Shown here: positions 44,223 to 53,073 of the stretch, piece by piece | How positions within the stretch are numbered: position 1 is the first letter of the stretch | Layout of the letters: each line of letters opens with the position of its first letter | Position numbers and translations under genes: made by a program | Notes under the pieces: generated by a model | Seen by the model: the letters and a program-made list of their open reading frames with translations, nothing else | What the model was told of the DNA's origin: nothing | The model's database searches: none | Assembly (NCBI RefSeq): GCF_042466415.1 | Contig: NZ_JAXHCH010000002.1 | Location: forward strand, 434,001-498,000 | Length of the DNA stretch: 64,000 bases | Direction of reading: 5' to 3' | Origin: Albirhodobacter sp042466415 | GTDB lineage: Bacteria; Pseudomonadota; Alphaproteobacteria; Rhodobacterales; Rhodobacteraceae

Positions 44223-45446
44223 ATGACTGAGGCAAAACCGCGATCTATCTTGCAGCGCAAAGCCGGAAAAGGCCGTCCGATTGAGGATGCGAAGGCGATG
44301 ACGGCCGAGCGCGGACTGACCGTTGCCTTGACCAAAACCGCGCAAGAACAGTTTGAGATGCCGTTGCATATCGCGGAGATTTCCGAGACGCGGATGAGCA
44401 CGGCCGAGCTGCCCGAACTGCTCGAACCGCTCTCGCTTTTAGCGGTGATGGAGGGGCCGTCCGAGTCGCTCGGCCTGATCGCGGTGCCCCCCGCGACCCT
44501 TTCGGCCCTGATCGAGATGCAGACAACGGGCCGGATCGCGCCCACCGCACCGCCGCCGCGCAAACCGACCAAGATCGATGCGGCGATGGCCGCAGATTTT
44601 CTGGATCAGCTGATGCAGGCGTTTGAAGCCCAAATCGAGGCCTTGCCCGCCATCACGTGGGGGGGCGGATTTCGATATGCGTCGTTTCTTGACGATCCGC
44701 GGCCCTTGGGGCTTTTGTTGGAGGATGTGAGTTTCCGCATCTTGAAAGTGACCCTGCAGATGGGCGTTGGCAATGTGCGCGAGGGGGGGCTTTTGATCGC
44801 GCTTCCCGCGCAAGGGCGGGGCCATGCGCCGATTAGGGCGGGCGAGGCGCCGGCTGTCGCGCGCGCTGGGGAGAGTGAGGCCGCGGCGGGGGGAGACGCC
44901 GCGCAAGAGAGTTGGGAGACCGCGCTCACGTCCACTGTCATGGGCGCGCGCGTCGATCTTGAGGCCGTGTTGCACCGTGTCACAATGCCTTTACACCAAG
45001 CGATGCAACTCAAAATTGGGAGTGAGCTCACCATCCCCTATCACGCTTTGGAGACCCTTCAGATTGAGGCGATCGGGCGGCGCCTCGTGACATCTGCACG
45101 TTTGGGGCAGGCGAACGGGATGCGCGCGGTGCGGGTGCAGTGTCGGGACGAGACCGATGGCGATGCGCCGCAAATGGCACAGCAAGCCTTTGAGGCGCGC
45201 CATCCCGCCACATCCACCGGCGCGCGCGGGGCGCCGGCCCCGTCCGCAAATGCAATGCCAAGTTTTGGCGGGCTTCCCGCGGGTGGGTTTGGGACGCCGA
45301 CCATGAATGGTTCCGATCTGCCGCCGCTTGCGAGTTTGCCGGATCTGCCTGCGATGGGTGATCTTCCGCTTCAAGGAAGTCTCGCGGATATCGGGGAGCT
45401 TCCGCCGCTGGGAGATTTGCCTATCTTGGAAGCGGGGGGGATGTAG
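44223..45446 (+). CDS. fliM: FliM-like flagellar motor switch protein, encoded away from flagellar genes
   Basis: A 407-residue protein with a FliM N-terminal/middle-like region and a C-terminal surface-presentation/FliN-like domain (VDLEAVLHRVTMPLHQAMQLKIGSELTIPYHALETLQIEAIGRR). The N-terminus begins TEAKPRSILQRKAGKGRP and lacks the usual CheY-binding EIDAL-like motif. A low-complexity Gly/Ala/Pro region (about 335-365) and Leu/Pro-rich repeats (LPPLASLPDLPAMGDLPL) close the protein. In flagellated bacteria FliM sits in the motor switch and binds phosphorylated CheY. No other flagellar gene is near, so its partners are elsewhere in the genome. Confidence 0.75.
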   Translation: MTEAKPRSILQRKAGKGRPIEDAKAMTAERGLTVALTKTAQEQFEMPLHIAEISETRMSTAELPELLEPLSLLAVMEGPSESLGLIAVPPATLSALIEMQTTGRIAPTAPPPRKPTKIDAAMAADFLDQLMQAFEAQIEALPAITWGGGFRYASFLDDPRPLGLLLEDVSFRILKVTLQMGVGNVREGGLLIALPAQGRGHAPIRAGEAPAVARAGESEAAAGGDAAQESWETALTSTVMGARVDLEAVLHRVTMPLHQAMQLKIGSELTIPYHALETLQIEAIGRRLVTSARLGQANGMRAVRVQCRDETDGDAPQMAQQAFEARHPATSTGARGAPAPSANAMPSFGGLPAGGFGTPTMNGSDLPPLASLPDLPAMGDLPLQGSLADIGELPPLGDLPILEAGGM

Positions 45447-45610
45447 GTGTTTGTGCGCGCCCCGTGGCCGCCCAAAAAAAGCCCCGCCTCAAGTCCCCGC
45501 GCCTTCGCAAGGCTATGCTGCATCGGCAGGTGGCTTCGTCGCGCTGAAAACGCATTGCCTCCTGATCTTGACCCGTTAGGATATCGGGGAGCGGTAGAGA
45601 AAGATGCGCG

Positions 45611-47857
45611 ATGTCACGACAAATCGATGTAGTGAAGTCCGGCGAACTCGCGGTTTTGACCTGTACCGAAAAGAGCGACGGGTGCGGATGGTCGCCGGTG
45701 ATGCGCGCTGAGCTCTCGCGGGCGCTTAACACTGTTTTTGCGGATGACACGATCACGTTAGTCGTCTTGCGCGGGGGGATCGCTGGCTGGCCAAATGCGT
45801 CGCCCGACCCTGCGGGAGATTTCATACCGCATCACGCCGCGCCGCAGCTATCTGACTTGGCGCATCGCATAAGGGGCGCGCAAAAACCTGTCGTGGCGCT
45901 TTTGGCGGGGGAAATCATCGGCGGCAGTTTTGCGCTCGCGCAGGCAGCGAGCTGGCGTATTGCAGATCCGTCGACACGGTTTCACTGCTTGGAGACCTCC
46001 CTGAACTCCCTACCTGCGGGCGGTGGGTTGACGTTATTGGCCCGTCGATCAGGCGCCGGTCCCGCGCTCGCCTATGCGCTTGGCACGCGGCCAATCGGCG
46101 CGCGCGACGGCCTCGCGCTTGGGCTTATTGAGGAAGTCGAGCGGATTGACGGTGATGATGCTGCGGGCTTGCGGGCTGCGCTGAGAGGTCGCCCATTGCG
46201 CGCTGAGCCGACGCGAGCGCTGTCGGACCGGATCACATATCTTGCGGCGCTGGAGGAGGCGCGTGCGACGATCGGCACTGGTGGCGGTGCGGCGATTGAC
46301 CCTCGCGTCGCGCACCGGATCGTCGATGTTGTTGAGGCCGCCTTGCTGCTTCCCGAGCGCGGATCGATGGAGTTTGAAGCGGTCGCCTTTGAGGATTTAA
46401 TCGAGACGCCAAGTGCCCGCGCTCTGCGCTATCAGGCCCGCGCTCGACGGAGTGCGTCTGAACTGGGTGCGCCAAACTCGTGTGCGCCAGACTTGGGTGC
46501 GTCAAACTCGGGTGCGCCAGATGGGGCCGCATCGCCCCCCGATAATACAGGATCACGCGATGTTGAGAGGGGCGCCGCGCCCGTTATCGACGTTGGTCTT
46601 TGGCTGCCTGCGGATGTCGATATCGCAACGGGAGGCGATGATCGCGGTGAGGGCGCGGAGGGCAGCGGGATCGGCGCCGAGCGGCGGTTGACGTCGTTAG
46701 GGCGCTTGGCGTGGCGCTTGGCCTTGGGCGGGGCATCGATCCGCCTCGGGGCGGGATCGCAAACGGATTTGGAGGATCTTTTGTCCGTTGTTGCGCGGGC
46801 GCAGGCGCAGGAGGTGTCGCGCAAGTCAGTGACGGAGCAAGAAGGAGAGGCGGCGTGGTCGCGCATTACGCCGGTGGTGCGCGAGGTTGATCTGGCGGGC
46901 GCGGATTGGATCGTGAGCGCCGAGCCACCGAAGGGCGCGGCGGGGGACAAATGCTTGTCCCGCCTTGCGCGGGTGGGCGGAGACACGCCGCGGTTCGTTC
47001 TGCTGGGGGGCGAAAACACCCAGCCGCGCGAGACGGAGGATGGAAGGCTCGCCCAAGGCTGGCAGGGGCTGCGCCTTGGTGCGCATATCGTCGAGATCAC
47101 GGCGATTGATCCGGTCGCGATCAGCGCCCTGCGCGCCGCGCGTTTTACTCCGGTGTATGTCGCCGCGCCGCATATGGGCGGGGGGACGATCGCGCAACGC
47201 CTGCAGGCCGCCTATATCCTTGCGGGCGAGAGGTTGGCGATTGCGGGGGCGGATATTGCGCGCATCGATACCGTTCTGCGGAAAGCCGGTTTCGGGGATG
47301 GTCCGTTTCGCCGGCTGGATAAGGCCGGCCCCGCGGCGCGGCGGGCGCTCTTCAGGGCGGCAGGCCGGACTGAGGGAATTCTGATCCGCGAATGGTCCGG
47401 GGCGTTTTACGCGCCGCAGACGCCTGATCGGGCGCCCAATGCGTCAACCGATGCGATGACACGGCCCGCGCAGGCGGGAGCGTCGACCCGTCTCGCGCCG
47501 GGGGTTGGCGAGGCGCTGGACCTGCTGCGCGAGCAACGGCCCGCGCTGCGATTGACCGATGGTCAGATTATCGCCCGCGTGGTGGCCGAATTGGCGGATG
47601 AGGCGGTCTTGATGCTTCGTATTGGCGCGGTGAACCGCCCGAGTGACGTTGATCTGATCATGGCGCTGGACTGTGGGATGCGGGCGGATATGGGGGGGCC
47701 GATGCATATGGCGGATGCGATCGGGCTCTTGACCATGCGCAACCAGCTGCGCGCGCTAACGGGAGAGGGCGCGCGTGCGCCCGACCCGCTTTGGGATGTG
47801 CTCATCAAAAACGGGCGGAAATTCAGTGATCTGAATGGGTCCGCGTGCGGGGGATAG
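45611..47857 (+). CDS. FadJ/FadB-like multidomain protein with degraded active sites
   Basis: A 748-residue protein laid out like the fatty-oxidation alpha subunit. Residues 1-190 are a crotonase domain in which the first catalytic Glu aligns to Ala108 (GGSFALAQ) while the second, Glu128 (CLETSLNSLPAG), is kept. The region expected to be the NAD-binding Rossmann fold (about 315-480) shows no GxGxxG motif. Two C-terminal 3-hydroxyacyl-CoA dehydrogenase helical domains are recognisable (ILAGERLAIAGADIARIDTVLRKAGFGDGPFRRLDKAG and RPSDVDLIMALDCGMRADMGGPMHMADAIG). A five-residue tandem repeat lies at about 286-305. It is probably not a normal hydratase-dehydrogenase. Start ATG 45611. Confidence 0.7.
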   Translation: MSRQIDVVKSGELAVLTCTEKSDGCGWSPVMRAELSRALNTVFADDTITLVVLRGGIAGWPNASPDPAGDFIPHHAAPQLSDLAHRIRGAQKPVVALLAGEIIGGSFALAQAASWRIADPSTRFHCLETSLNSLPAGGGLTLLARRSGAGPALAYALGTRPIGARDGLALGLIEEVERIDGDDAAGLRAALRGRPLRAEPTRALSDRITYLAALEEARATIGTGGGAAIDPRVAHRIVDVVEAALLLPERGSMEFEAVAFEDLIETPSARALRYQARARRSASELGAPNSCAPDLGASNSGAPDGAASPPDNTGSRDVERGAAPVIDVGLWLPADVDIATGGDDRGEGAEGSGIGAERRLTSLGRLAWRLALGGASIRLGAGSQTDLEDLLSVVARAQAQEVSRKSVTEQEGEAAWSRITPVVREVDLAGADWIVSAEPPKGAAGDKCLSRLARVGGDTPRFVLLGGENTQPRETEDGRLAQGWQGLRLGAHIVEITAIDPVAISALRAARFTPVYVAAPHMGGGTIAQRLQAAYILAGERLAIAGADIARIDTVLRKAGFGDGPFRRLDKAGPAARRALFRAAGRTEGILIREWSGAFYAPQTPDRAPNASTDAMTRPAQAGASTRLAPGVGEALDLLREQRPALRLTDGQIIARVVAELADEAVLMLRIGAVNRPSDVDLIMALDCGMRADMGGPMHMADAIGLLTMRNQLRALTGEGARAPDPLWDVLIKNGRKFSDLNGSACGG
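46466..46525 (+). repeat. Four tandem 15-bp repeats in the FadJ-like gene
   Basis: Four consecutive in-frame 15-bp units of the form ggTGCGccaaACTcg encode GAPNS, CAPDL, GASNS, GAPDG. A fifth, more diverged unit (46451-46465) lies just before. They sit in the linker after the crotonase domain. The unit length keeps the reading frame, as expected for an unstructured linker that can vary in copy number. Confidence 0.8.
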
Positions 47858-47908
47858 GCGCAGGCCGGATGCCTGTAGTCGTCCGCGCCTCAAAGATCAG
47901 CCTGAGTG

Positions 47909-48124
47909 TCAGCCCAGAACGATGCCGACGACAACCATCATCAATCCGAGCATCGAGATCATCAAAGCGCCAATGTTCACGGCGACGGCGCGCTGCATGC
48001 GGGCCTTGAAAGCGGTCTCGTCCAAGCCCGCGCGTTTGGCGCGCAAAACGATCATCACACAAGCCGCAATGCCGATGACGCCGATGACGGAGATAACCGC
48101 GCCAATCCAGATCAGAATATCCAT
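47909..48124 (-). CDS. Small two-helix membrane protein
   Basis: A 71-residue protein with two membrane helices (about residues 3-26 and 48-70) and a short basic loop between (RAKRAGLDETAFKARMQR). ATG at 48122-48124 follows GGAGAAGGGAACGG. It is a hypothetical protein too small for family assignment. It converges with the FadJ-like gene and is divergent from gapR. Confidence 0.65.
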   Translation of the reverse strand: MDILIWIGAVISVIGVIGIAACVMIVLRAKRAGLDETAFKARMQRAVAVNIGALMISMLGLMMVVVGIVLG

Positions 48125-48265
48125 AGTCCGTTCCCTTCTCCAAACTGCAGGCAGGCGATAGCGTGAAACCTCTGCCCAGTGCAAGCGGCCTAGACCACCC
48201 GCGCCCTTGATGCGGGGGCTGTGAGCTTGTAGGGAAGGGCAATTCAATTCACCCGTGAGGAAGAT

Positions 48266-48511
48266 ATGTCCGACGCCTATAATGTGACCGCTGACGAGCT
48301 GCGCCAGTTTATCGAGCAATTCGAGCATCTTGAGGCGGAGAAGAAAGACATTGCTGAGCAACAAAAAGAGATCATGTCCGAAGCGAAGGCGCGCGGCTAT
48401 GATACGAAAGTCATCAAAACGTTGATTGCTTTGCGCAAGCGCGACAAGGACGATCTCGCTGAAGAAGAAGCGATCTTGGAGCTTTATAAAAACGCTCTCG
48501 GGATGGTTTAA
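48266..48511 (+). CDS. gapR: GapR-family DNA-binding protein (DUF2312, UPF0335)
   Basis: An 81-residue helical, charged protein of the DUF2312/GapR family (TADELRQFIEQFEHLEAEKKDIAEQQKEIMSEAKARGYDTKVIKTLIALRKR). In Caulobacter GapR binds overtwisted DNA ahead of replication and transcription and helps gyrase and topoisomerase IV. Length is typical and the sequence is complete. Followed by a strong terminator. Confidence 0.93.
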   Translation: MSDAYNVTADELRQFIEQFEHLEAEKKDIAEQQKEIMSEAKARGYDTKVIKTLIALRKRDKDDLAEEEAILELYKNALGMV

Positions 48512-48532
48512 CGCTTTTTTGCCATGTTATTG

Positions 48533-48562
48533 AAAAGGTCCGGTGGAAACGCCGGACCTTTT
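48533..48562 (+). terminator. Intrinsic terminator after gapR
   Basis: A perfect 11-bp stem (AAAAGGTCCGG / CCGGACCTTTT) with an 8-base loop lies between the convergent gapR gene and the minus-strand gene ending at 48579. With A and T runs on both sides it can act in both directions. Confidence 0.9.
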
Positions 48563-48578
48563 CATATGCGGTGGGCGC

Positions 48579-49454
48579 TCATGGCGCGATGAATTCAACG
48601 CCATCGATCTGCGCAATTTCGGCGGTGTCGGCCTCGTAAATCTGGGTGATTTCCTCGATCAGCTCCGAGGTCCATCCGGGCAGGGGCACCTCGACCTCAA
48701 GCCTGTCCTCGATCGCGAATTTGTCGAGAAACGCTGTGACGATTTTGCGCCGCTGGGCAATGGTCTGGGGCGGATGCGAGGTGAGATAGGCGCGCAGGCG
48801 CTCTAACCCCTCGGGGGCCATAATCGCGCCGAGGATCGCGAAATCGCCGTCCAACTCGACATCCTGCCCGATGCCGCTGAGCGAGCGTAAAAGCTCCGGC
48901 CAGATCAGGGGCGTATCCTCGTTGCACCAGACGACAAGCCGCTTTCCCTGCGCGGCTTCCGCCATTTTGCGCACCATCGGCGCCCACCGCAGCGCGCGCG
49001 GATCGATCCCCTGCATCACGCTATCATAGGTAGCGTCCTTAATCCGCGCAATCAGCGCGGGGATCAGTGTGGCGGGGTTGACCATTGCCATGTGGAATTC
49101 CACCTCGGCATCCGCAAGGATATTGGCGAGAGGCGTCAACTTGGCAGGCACCATCGCGTAGAGGCCGTCCGACGTCACAACGCGCTGGGGGATGCACATG
49201 AAAAAGTCATGCGAGAACACGATCCGGTTAAACGTATCCTCGTCTGTAATCGAATCGAGGATGGCTTCTTGGTATTCCGCGTCTGCGGCACGTCCGCGCA
49301 GGGCCATCAGGGAATCACGCAGCACCATCCGGTATCGCCCCGGCCAAGGCACGATCGTGCCGACCTGTTCAAGCGCCTCGGTGTTGCGTTTTAGGCATTT
49401 AATGAGGCGATCCTCATCGGAGGAATGCGCGCCCATGTGGAAAACGACCTGCAT
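48579..49454 (-). CDS. Uncharacterised 291-residue protein
   Basis: Start at 49452-49454 (MQVVFHMGAHSSDEDRLIKCLKRN). The first strand and loop FHMGAHSSDEDRL look like a nucleotide-binding or sulfotransferase-type beginning but lack a P-loop. The rest is rich in helices without recognised motifs, ending EADTAEIAQIDGVEFIAP. No signal peptide or membrane segment. It faces the FbpB-like permease gene divergently with an 84-bp gap. A longer frame to 49766 exists but overlaps that permease and has no homology-like content. I cannot assign a function. Confidence 0.7.
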   Translation of the reverse strand: MQVVFHMGAHSSDEDRLIKCLKRNTEALEQVGTIVPWPGRYRMVLRDSLMALRGRAADAEYQEAILDSITDEDTFNRIVFSHDFFMCIPQRVVTSDGLYAMVPAKLTPLANILADAEVEFHMAMVNPATLIPALIARIKDATYDSVMQGIDPRALRWAPMVRKMAEAAQGKRLVVWCNEDTPLIWPELLRSLSGIGQDVELDGDFAILGAIMAPEGLERLRAYLTSHPPQTIAQRRKIVTAFLDKFAIEDRLEVEVPLPGWTSELIEEITQIYEADTAEIAQIDGVEFIAP

Positions 49455-49538
49455 GCCTGAACCCTTTATGCTTCTTGTTCCGCCCAGAGTAACGGGGGAT
49501 TTATGGACAGGCAAACGGCTTTCCTGTAGGGCGGGTTT

Positions 49539-51287
49539 ATGACCGAGAAAAAGCCTCAATCTCTCCCTATGACCGCAACCGAGCAGCGCGATATCAAAGC
49601 CGTGCTGCACCGTGTGAAGCGCGCAGCATTGGCGCGCCACACGAAGGGCGCGGCAGGGGGCGGTGTGTGGTCTCTCGGGGCGGCGGTGATCGCGGTGCTT
49701 ATCCTCGCGCCGATTGTGTCGGTGATCTGGATTGCGCTGAACCCGACGGAGAATATCTGGCCCCATCTCATATCCACGACATTGCCGCGTTACCTGTCCA
49801 ATACTGCCGTGTTGGCGCTTGGCGTTGGCGCGCTCTCGGCGGCGGTGGGGGGCGGGGCTGCGTGGCTCATTTCGATGTATCGCTTCCCGGGGTCGCGGGC
49901 GCTGGAATGGCTTTTGCTTCTGCCGCTCGCAATTCCCGCCTATGTCGGCGCCTATGCTCTGGTTGATTTTCTGGATTATTCCGGCCCGTTGCAGATCGCC
50001 TTGCGAGAAACATTCGGCTGGGGCAGCGCGCGCGATTACTGGTTCCCGCAGGTTCGCTCGCGCGGGGCGGCGATCATCGTCCTTGCGGCCTCGCTGTATC
50101 CTTACGCCTATCTCCTCGCGCGCGCGGCGTTTCGTGAGCAGTCGGGCGGGAGTTACGAGGTGGCGCGGGCGCTGGGCGCGGGGCCTTGGGGGCTATTTTG
50201 GCGGGTCGGACTGCCGCTCGCGCGTCCGGCGATTGTCGCGGGGGCTGCCATCGCAATGATGGAAACCGTCGCGGATTTCGGCGTCGTTGATTATTTCGGC
50301 GTGCAAACCCTGACGACAGGTATTTTCACGACATGGCTTGAGGCGGGCAACGCCGGCGGGGCGGCGCAGATCGCTTTGCTCATCCTCGCGGTTGTGATGG
50401 GGCTGCTCGCGGTCGAAAAATTTGGCCGTAAGAACCAACGGTTTTATCAATCCGCACGGCACAGCCGCCCGATTGTGAAGCTTCATGCAAAAGGGGCGGG
50501 CGCGTGGGCGATGACGGCCCTGTGCGCCGTGCCATTCGTGATCGGGTTCATTTTGCCTGTGGCCGTGATGGCCGGGCATGCGCTGGCCAATCCGGATGCG
50601 TGGTTTGGCAAGGGGTTGATCCGCGCGCTCAGCAATACGATGACGGTTGCGGGGCTTGCGTCAGTGATCACGGTGTGTCTTGCGCTGTTCATGGTTTATG
50701 GGGTGCGGCTGACAGGGCGGCGCTTGCCGCGCCTGCTCTTGCCGATCACGACAATCGGCTATGCGGCGCCAGGCGCGGTCTTGGCGGTCGGCATCTTGAT
50801 TCCCCTCGCAGCGTTGGATCATTGGGGCGCGGATCAATGGCTCGCGATTACCGGCACGGACCCGGGGCTGGTGCTGACGGGCTCGGCCACGGCGATTGTT
50901 TTGGCCTATCTGGTGCGGTTCTTCGCGATTGCGCAGGGCGCTGTTGATGCGGCCTTCGGGCGTGTGCCGCCATCCTTGCCCATGGCGGCACGGTCTTTGG
51001 GGCGGACCGCTGGCGGGGCGCTTACCTCTGTGTATCTGCGCCTCATGCGCGGCTCGATTGGCTCCGCGCTTTTGCTCGTGTTTGTTGATAGTGTGAAGGA
51101 ATTGCCCGCAACCATGCTCTTGCGTCCGTTCAACTACGAGACCTTGGCCACCCGCGTACATGAGAAGGCAAGCTTGGAAAACCTAGGCGATGCCTCTCCC
51201 GCGGCGCTTTTGGTGATGCTGGTGGGGCTTGCGGCGGTGGGGCTTTTGGCCAAGACCAATTTGGGCGCAAAGGGCAGCCAGCTTTAA
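49539..51287 (+). CDS. FbpB-like ABC transporter permease (fused pair), iron(III) type
   Basis: A 582-residue protein made of two binding-protein-dependent permease halves in tandem, about 12 membrane helices in total. The two EAA contact loops are around YEVARALGAGPWGLFWRVGLPLARPAI and MAARSLGRTAGGALTSVYLRLMRGSIGS. This is the layout of FbpB/SfuB permeases for ferric iron. No binding protein or ATPase gene is next to it, which is unusual. The tRNA-Thr gene follows after 130 bp. Confidence 0.88.
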   Translation: MTEKKPQSLPMTATEQRDIKAVLHRVKRAALARHTKGAAGGGVWSLGAAVIAVLILAPIVSVIWIALNPTENIWPHLISTTLPRYLSNTAVLALGVGALSAAVGGGAAWLISMYRFPGSRALEWLLLLPLAIPAYVGAYALVDFLDYSGPLQIALRETFGWGSARDYWFPQVRSRGAAIIVLAASLYPYAYLLARAAFREQSGGSYEVARALGAGPWGLFWRVGLPLARPAIVAGAAIAMMETVADFGVVDYFGVQTLTTGIFTTWLEAGNAGGAAQIALLILAVVMGLLAVEKFGRKNQRFYQSARHSRPIVKLHAKGAGAWAMTALCAVPFVIGFILPVAVMAGHALANPDAWFGKGLIRALSNTMTVAGLASVITVCLALFMVYGVRLTGRRLPRLLLPITTIGYAAPGAVLAVGILIPLAALDHWGADQWLAITGTDPGLVLTGSATAIVLAYLVRFFAIAQGAVDAAFGRVPPSLPMAARSLGRTAGGALTSVYLRLMRGSIGSALLLVFVDSVKELPATMLLRPFNYETLATRVHEKASLENLGDASPAALLVMLVGLAAVGLLAKTNLGAKGSQL

Positions 51288-51417
51288 CGCGGCAGCCCCC
51301 GAATGGCGGCGCGCATCGCCAGATCAAAACGCGTTGAACATAAAAACACAAATTTCTGCAAATCAGTGCTTTCGCCCTCTTGCCACTGCCGCAATCCGGC
51401 GTTATCTCACCCTCAAT

Positions 51418-51493
51418 GCCCCTATAGCTCAGCTGGTAGAGCAACTGATTTGTAATCAGTAGGTCCGCGGTTCGAGTCCGTGTGGGGGCACCA
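51418..51493 (+). tRNA. tRNA-Thr (anticodon TGT)
   Basis: A complete cloverleaf: acceptor stem GCCCCTA / TGGGGGC (one G-T pair), D-arm AGCTCAGCTGGTAGAGC, anticodon stem ACTGA / TCAGT with loop TTTGTAA (anticodon TGT, reads ACA), and T-arm CGCGGTTCGAGTCCGTG. The discriminator is A and the CCA end is encoded (51491-51493). No integrase or direct repeat suggesting use as an attachment site is seen around it. Confidence 0.97.
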
Positions 51494-51596
51494 TCTTCCT
51501 GACATCGTTCATTTTTGTGCCGTGATGCAGCGGGTCGCTTTTGCTGGCCCTACGAGCAGGTGCAGCGGCGAACGCGCCGACCTTCCCGGGGGAAGG

Positions 51597-52979
51597 TCAA
51601 CGGCCGGAGGTGTCGAGGTTGCCGAGCACGGCCGACAAGGTTGCACCAATCATTAGCATCGCTGCGATCAATGCATAGCCGTAGCCTAAGGCGACAATGC
51701 CGAAGGGGGCAAGGAAGACGACCGTGAGCAAGAGCCCGAAGGTGACAATGAGATTGAGCCAAAGCGCATGCTGCGCCTGACCATTCCGGCGCATCCAACG
51801 GTCGCAAGCGGTCCAAATATCATTTGGAACGGTGAGGAAGCTGAGCAAAACAGCAATCCCGAATATCGATGAGAACCGCGCATCAAGCAGGGCGGGCAAG
51901 GACACGTGCAGCACGGCCGCGACGATCGTCGTGACAGGCAGGTTGATGAGCAAACTCGCCGAAATCCGCCCACGCAGCGCACGTTGACTTGCTTGGGTGC
52001 GTGCCGAGACGGACGATACGGAGAACGCGGAGAGGGGGGAGGGGCCAAGCGGAACAGCTTGGGTGACGGGCTCGCCCGTTTCCAGCAACGATGTCGTCTT
52101 GGGCGCGCCCGCGGCAGGCCCGAGCAATGTAATCACGGTATAGCTGACCACGCGCGAAATCGCGAGCCCGGCATTCAGGGCGATGAAATACAAGCCAAGC
52201 GCCTCCAGACCCAGTATCGCGGCCACGATGAATTTATCGGCATGAAGGCGCAAGCCGATCAGAAGCTCGGCGGTGATGCTCGCAGCGACCTCAAGCGGTG
52301 GCCGAGGGCTCGCGGTGGTCGTGTCGGCCTCTTGCGCGTCCTCAAGCGGCTCGCTGATCTTTGCAAGTGCGAGTAGGGCAATCGGCGCAATCACAAGCCG
52401 CGGCAGAATAATAACGAGGGGGCTGGGCCAGACCAGCAAGAGGCCAAACCCGACGAGGTGGGTCAGAGCGGTTTGCAAACGCAAGATTGTCGTCGCTTGC
52501 GAGGCGTTGTGCGCGCGCATTGCCAGCGCCGTGCGGAGCAGCATCGTCGGGATGAGCAAAGCCTCCGCCGCGAGGAACACACCGATTACGAGAACGGCAA
52601 GCTCTCCTCCGATGAAGTAGAGCGCAACGCTGACCGCCGCGATCAGCGCGATGATCACCTGCGTCCAGCTTTGGCACGTGCGGGTGGCGAGCGCGCAGAT
52701 CCCCGCGAGTTGGTCGGCCGGGGATGTCTGGATCGCGAAGGTGGAGGCGTTGCTGCTGAGCGCTTTGCGCAGGGTCGTTTTGATCAGATTGGCCGCGGCC
52801 AAGGCGAAACATGCGACCCCGATTTGCGACAGCTCTAGCCGCCGCGCCATCATCAACAGTAAAACAGCCCAAGCGACATTCGCGCAGATCTGCGCTATTT
52901 GCGGCATCCGGCGCACGCGCATCGCTGCGTTGATCTCTGTGCCGGGCGGCACGTTGGAAAGGCGAACTGGGATCGTCAT
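51597..52979 (-). CDS. Oligosaccharide flippase-like (Wzx/MATE-type) membrane protein
   Basis: A 460-residue integral membrane protein with about 12 helices and a Ser/Thr-rich insertion in the middle (about residues 295-330). The pattern of helices and the C-terminal half (SLLINLPVTTIVAAVLHVSLPALLDARFSSI, then FLTVPNDIW) resemble polysaccharide flippases. ATG at 52977-52979 follows AGGACTTTTAGAC; a TTG at 53000 is the alternative. Sequence is diverged, so the assignment is moderate. It could serve the rhamnose polysaccharide locus about 40 kb away, which lacks its own flippase; that link is inference. Confidence 0.6.
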   Translation of the reverse strand: MTIPVRLSNVPPGTEINAAMRVRRMPQIAQICANVAWAVLLLMMARRLELSQIGVACFALAAANLIKTTLRKALSSNASTFAIQTSPADQLAGICALATRTCQSWTQVIIALIAAVSVALYFIGGELAVLVIGVFLAAEALLIPTMLLRTALAMRAHNASQATTILRLQTALTHLVGFGLLLVWPSPLVIILPRLVIAPIALLALAKISEPLEDAQEADTTTASPRPPLEVAASITAELLIGLRLHADKFIVAAILGLEALGLYFIALNAGLAISRVVSYTVITLLGPAAGAPKTTSLLETGEPVTQAVPLGPSPLSAFSVSSVSARTQASQRALRGRISASLLINLPVTTIVAAVLHVSLPALLDARFSSIFGIAVLLSFLTVPNDIWTACDRWMRRNGQAQHALWLNLIVTFGLLLTVVFLAPFGIVALGYGYALIAAMLMIGATLSAVLGNLDTSGR

Positions 52980-53073
52980 GTCTAAAAGTCCTGTTCTCAA
53001 GACCTAAAGCGTAGACGTTAAGGATGATTCTGTCCGCTGCCCTGCTGGGAGGCTGTAAGGCGCAATCGCTAAT

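Noticed and set aside
51418..51600. tRNA-Thr as an integration site of a mobile element
   Set aside because: No integrase, direct repeat of the tRNA 3' end, or composition change was seen on either side.
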